The position numbers and the translations under genes are program-made. A model generated the notes under the pieces. It had not been told where the DNA came from and ran no database searches. It saw only the letters and a list, made by a program, of their open reading frames with translations. DNA of 45,640 nucleotides, from assembly GCA_003132405.1 (NCBI GenBank), contig PKXQ01000046.1, forward strand, positions 1-45,640. Direction: 5' to 3'. Every line of letters begins with the position of its first letter. Position 1 is the stretch's first letter. Shown one piece after another: positions 42,327 through 45,640 of this stretch. Origin of the DNA: Acidobacteriaceae bacterium (lineage in GTDB: Bacteria > Acidobacteriota > Terriglobia > Terriglobales > Acidobacteriaceae).

Positions 42327-45300
42327 TCAGGCTGATTTGCGCTGCAGGCGCAGCCGCCACCTGTCGAATGTCAAGTAGACAACCGGCGTTGTATAGAGAG
42401 TGAGCATCTGGCTCAAGATCAGACCTCCAACAATCGTGATGCCCAGGGGCCTGCGGAGTTCATACCCCGTGCCCGTTCCAAGCGCCAACGGCAGGGCGCC
42501 TAACAAGGCAGCCATCGTCGTCATCAGGATCGGACGAAAACGCAACATGCAGGCTTCGAAGATGGAGTCGATCGGCTTCTTTCCCTCCTTGCGCTCAACT
42601 TCAAGCGCGAAGTCGATCATCATAATGGCGTTCTTTTTGACGATTCCAATGAGCAGCACGATGCCAATGATGGAGATGATGTTCAGGTCCACGCCAAAAA
42701 GCATCAACGCCAGCATCGCGCCCACGCTGGCCGACGGCAGCGTAGAAATGATAGTGAGCGGATGCACCAGGCTTTCATACAAGATTCCGAGAACGATATA
42801 TACCGCCAGCAGCGCGGTCACGATCAGCATGGGTTCGGTGCCGAGAGATTGCTGATAAGCCAGCAGGGTGCCGGCAAAAAAACCTTGCAGCGTACTTGGC
42901 GCGCCCATCCGCTTTTGCATCTGGTCGATGGCCAGTGTGGCGTCGCTCAAAGACTTATTCGTTGCGAGGTTAAAAGACACAGTCACCGACGGGAATAAGC
43001 CGGTGTGGTTAATCGCTAGTGGTGTAGTATTCGCGTGGCTCGTGGCCACCGCGAGCAGAGGAATATTATTGGTTCCATTACTTGTCGTAGCGGTATGCAG
43101 GTAGATGTCCTTCAACCCCTCCGGACTTTGCCAATACTGCGGAGCGACTTCCAGCACCACGTAATACTGATTCAACTGAGTGTAGATGATCGACACTTCC
43201 GATTGGCCAAATGCGCTGTAGAGTGCCGAGTTCAGCGATTGCACGGTCAGGCCAAGCTTGGCCGCAGTGAGGCGATCGTAGGTTAGCAACTCATCCAGTC
43301 CGCCGTTTTGCTGGTCCGAGCTCACATCCTGCAGACCGGGGAGGTGCTGCATCTGGCTCAGTATCGCGGGCCCCCACGTAAAAAGGTCCTGCACATTGTC
43401 GGCTTGCAGTGTGTACTGATACATCGCGTTACTCCCTCGCCCGCCGATGCGCAAATCTTGCGCGGCTTGAAGAAATGCGGAAGCCACCGGCAGTCGGTTC
43501 AGTTGCGGCCGCAAGCGATTGATAATCTCAGTGGCGCTGACCTTGCGCTCCGCTAGCGGCTTCAATGCGATGTAGATCGAACCTGTATTGGTGGCTCCGG
43601 AACCACCGCTGAACGCGATTACATTTTCCACGGCTGGATCTTTCTTGATCACGGCGCCAATCTGCCGAATAGAATCGTCCATTGCCGGGAAGGACGAATC
43701 CTGCGGCCCGCGCACGCTGCCCTGAATCGCGCCTGTGTCCTCCACCGGGAAAAAGCCCTTCGGTATTTTGATGATCAGCACCACGTTGAGCACGATGGTG
43801 ATCAAAAGCACGATCAGCGTGGGAGTGGGATGCTCCAGCACCCAATGCAGGCTGGTGCGATACATGGACAGCATACCGTCGAAGAATTTTTCGCTCGCCA
43901 TATATAGTCGGCCATGCTTTTCCTCGCGCTCATTCTTCAACAGGTAAGCGCACATCATCGGAGTCGTACTCAGCGAGATCAGCATCGACACGAAAACGGC
44001 CGTCGAGAGCGTGACCGCGAATTCGCGGAAAAGACGTCCTACGATTCCGCCCATCATCAGAAGTGGGATGAACACAGCAATCAGCGAAATGCTAATAGTA
44101 AACACCGTGAAACCGATTTCTTCCGCGCCTTTGAGTGCGGCGGCAAAAGGCTTCATGCCCTCTTCGAGATGACGCGCAATGTTTTCCATCACGACGATGG
44201 CGTCGTCGACCACAAATCCCGTAGCAATGGTCATGGCCATCAGCGAAAGATTATCCAGGGTGTATCCGAACAGATACATGACCGCAAACGTGCCAACCAG
44301 CGAGACCGGTACCGCAACTGCGGGAATCAGAGTGGCGCGTCCATTGCGCAGAAAGATAAACACCACGAGCACAACCAGGCCGATGGAGATGAGCAAAGTG
44401 CGCTCCACGTCGCTGACCGAAGCGCGGATGGTGGTAGTGCGATCGAGAACGATCGTCGTATCAATACCAAAGGGAATTGTCGCCTGCACATACGGAAGTT
44501 GCGAGCGTATGCGGTCGACCGTATTAATGATATTGGCGCCGGGCTGGCGAAAGATGATGACCGTGATCGCGCGTTTGCCATTGAGATAGCCAGCGGCGCG
44601 AATATTCGCCACTGAGTCCGTCACCGTAGCGACATCTGACAGATGGATTGCAGCGCCATTCTTGTAACCGACAACGATGGGCTTGTAGTCCTCAGCGTGC
44701 GAAATCTGGTCGTTGGCGAGGATGTCCGCGCTAATGTCACCGTCGCTGATCTGTCCTTTGGCAAGGTCAGAGTTTTGCAAGCTTAGCACCGACTGCAAAT
44801 TCGCCAGCGTGAGTCCATAACTGGCCAATTGCGTGGGATTTGCGTCAACCCGCACCGACGGCAATGCGCCGCCTCCCACAACCACCTGCCCCACACCTTG
44901 AATCTGCGACAACTTCTGCGCCATGATAGTAGACGCCTCGTCATAAATTTTGTCAGGACCATATTTGTCGGAAGTAAGCCCCAGGATCATGACCGGCGAA
45001 TCAGCAGGATTGACTTTGCGATAACTAGGATTGCCGGGCAGGTTAGCGGGCAAATAAGTTCGCGCCGCGTTGATCGCGGCTTCCACATCGCGCGCTGCGC
45101 CATCGATATCGCGCGAGAGATCGAATTGAATCGTGATCGATGTGGCGCCCAGGGTACTGGAGGAAGTCATCTCCGTCATCCCCGCGATGTGACCTAACTG
45201 ACGCTCGAGCGGAGTGGCGACGGACGACGCCATAATATCGGCGCTCGCTCCCGGCAAGCTTGCGCTGACTGAAATAGTTGGGAAGTCGACCTCCGGCAGC

Positions 45301-45407
45301 GGCGCAACTGGCAGCACCTCAAACGCGATCGCCCCAGCGAGCGCAACTGCGACTGTAAGCAGCGTGGTGGCCACTGGCCGCTGAATAAACGGTGCGGAGA
45401 TGTTCAT
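42327..45407 (-). CDS. RND efflux pump inner-membrane subunit (MdtC-like)
   Basis: A 1026-residue HAE1-type RND transporter, full length for the family. N-terminus [20 protein letters not shown] and [20 protein letters not shown] are characteristic of the MdtB/MdtC group. Proton-relay residues are present: [17 protein letters not shown] in segment 4 and [20 protein letters not shown] in segment 10. The two periplasmic porter repeats and the TolC-docking region are intact by length. The start overlaps the upstream gene's stop as ATGA, and that gene is a second RND subunit, as in mdtBC, where the two form a heterotrimer. It would export drugs, bile salts or metals with a membrane-fusion partner outside this window. 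Confidence 0.95.
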   Translation of the reverse strand: MNISAPFIQRPVATTLLTVAVALAGAIAFEVLPVAPLPEVDFPTISVSASLPGASADIMASSVATPLERQLGHIAGMTEMTSSSTLGATSITIQFDLSRDIDGAARDVEAAINAARTYLPANLPGNPSYRKVNPADSPVMILGLTSDKYGPDKIYDEASTIMAQKLSQIQGVGQVVVGGGALPSVRVDANPTQLASYGLTLANLQSVLSLQNSDLAKGQISDGDISADILANDQISHAEDYKPIVVGYKNGAAIHLSDVATVTDSVANIRAAGYLNGKRAITVIIFRQPGANIINTVDRIRSQLPYVQATIPFGIDTTIVLDRTTTIRASVSDVERTLLISIGLVVLVVFIFLRNGRATLIPAVAVPVSLVGTFAVMYLFGYTLDNLSLMAMTIATGFVVDDAIVVMENIARHLEEGMKPFAAALKGAEEIGFTVFTISISLIAVFIPLLMMGGIVGRLFREFAVTLSTAVFVSMLISLSTTPMMCAYLLKNEREEKHGRLYMASEKFFDGMLSMYRTSLHWVLEHPTPTLIVLLITIVLNVVLIIKIPKGFFPVEDTGAIQGSVRGPQDSSFPAMDDSIRQIGAVIKKDPAVENVIAFSGGSGATNTGSIYIALKPLAERKVSATEIINRLRPQLNRLPVASAFLQAAQDLRIGGRGSNAMYQYTLQADNVQDLFTWGPAILSQMQHLPGLQDVSSDQQNGGLDELLTYDRLTAAKLGLTVQSLNSALYSAFGQSEVSIIYTQLNQYYVVLEVAPQYWQSPEGLKDIYLHTATTSNGTNNIPLLAVATSHANTTPLAINHTGLFPSVTVSFNLATNKSLSDATLAIDQMQKRMGAPSTLQGFFAGTLLAYQQSLGTEPMLIVTALLAVYIVLGILYESLVHPLTIISTLPSASVGAMLALMLFGVDLNIISIIGIVLLIGIVKKNAIMMIDFALEVERKEGKKPIDSIFEACMLRFRPILMTTMAALLGALPLALGTGTGYELRRPLGITIVGGLILSQMLTLYTTPVVYLTFDRWRLRLQRKSA

Positions 45408-45640
45408 GCCGGCCCTGCCACTTCTCCGTCTGCCGCCTCGGCGCGATTCGATTGCTGCGCCGAGCGATGTGCCAAATTATCAAAAAAAACGTAGATGACA
45501 GGCGTGGTGTAAAGCGTGAGAACCTGGCTCAGCAGCAATCCTCCAACCATCGCGATGCCCAGCGGGCGCCGCAACTCGGATCCGAATCCACTTCCTAAAG
45601 CTAACGGAAGGCCGCCGAGCAGCGCCGCCATGGTGGTCAT
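45404..45640 (-). CDS. RND efflux pump subunit (MdtB-like), 3' end only
   Basis: The window shows the last 78 residues of a second RND transporter: [20 protein letters not shown] and [20 protein letters not shown], segment-11/12 sequences parallel to those of the next gene, then a polar tail ending in GEVAGPA. The rest lies beyond the window edge. Its stop overlaps the following start (ATGA), as in mdtBC-type operons with two non-identical subunits. The gene is partial only because the window ends. Confidence 0.93.
   Translation of the reverse strand: MTTMAALLGGLPLALGSGFGSELRRPLGIAMVGGLLLSQVLTLYTTPVIYVFFDNLAHRSAQQSNRAEAADGEVAGPA

Noticed and set aside
1..45640. CRISPR array, prophage or transposon genes
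   Set aside because: No regularly spaced repeats with unique spacers, no capsid or terminase genes, and no transposase were seen; the only recombinase is the small serine type.

Overview
The window looks like chromosomal DNA of an Acidobacteriota bacterium, probably near the Koribacter/Terriglobales group. This is an inference from gene content: a Pkn-type kinase with a TolB/PD40-like propeller, a secreted phospholipase C-like lipoprotein, an M48 protease behind a long N-terminal domain, a DUF6599-like membrane protein, a 2,3-type multicopper oxidase, and evenly GC-rich coding DNA broken by AT-richer gaps. No rRNA or CRISPR is visible. There is one tRNA gene, tRNA-Thr(CGT).

Layout. (1) 0.2-3 kb: a Ser/Thr kinase with sensor propeller, abutting the C-terminal remnant of a second such kinase. 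(2) 3.1-6.3 kb: an accessory cassette of five tightly packed minus-strand genes, including a small serine recombinase, plus a divergent gene of unknown function. (3) 6.3-14.3 kb: three minus-strand genes that fit beta-1,2-glucan metabolism: a GT84/NdvB-like synthase lacking the usual C-terminal phosphorylase part, an ABC exporter and a GH144-like endo-beta-1,2-glucanase. (4) 14.5-17.1 kb: a membrane-anchored protein and a secreted Ig-like/(alpha/alpha)6 protein. (5) 17.5-25.9 kb: a seven-gene minus-strand operon whose genes all overlap: wecB, a GT2 synthase, a bactofilin-like beta-helix protein, a six-hairpin enzyme, a deacetylase-like protein, a YaiO-like outer-membrane barrel and a polytopic membrane protein. 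(6) 26-34.3 kb: envelope and secreted enzymes (M48 protease, phospholipase C-like, multicopper oxidase) and small proteins. (7) 34.4-38 kb: peptidoglycan hydrolases (amidase, lytic transglycosylase). (8) 38.3-45.6 kb: larB, an MFS exporter, a coiled-coil micro-protein, purB and a tandem RND pump.

How the genes work together. The strongest candidate for an undescribed system is the 17.5-25.9 kb operon. It holds the parts expected of a synthase-dependent exopolysaccharide machine: precursor supply (UDP-ManNAc from WecB), an inner-membrane polymerase, periplasmic modifying enzymes and an outer-membrane barrel. It does not match the gene order of pga, pel, bcs or alg loci known to me. The polymer is unknown. 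The adjacent beta-1,2-glucan locus and a paralogue of the operon's six-hairpin enzyme (15.6-17.1 kb) make 6.3-25.9 kb an almost continuous surface-glycan region.

All calls come from reading the sequence and translations. No database search was possible, so family names rest on recognised motifs.
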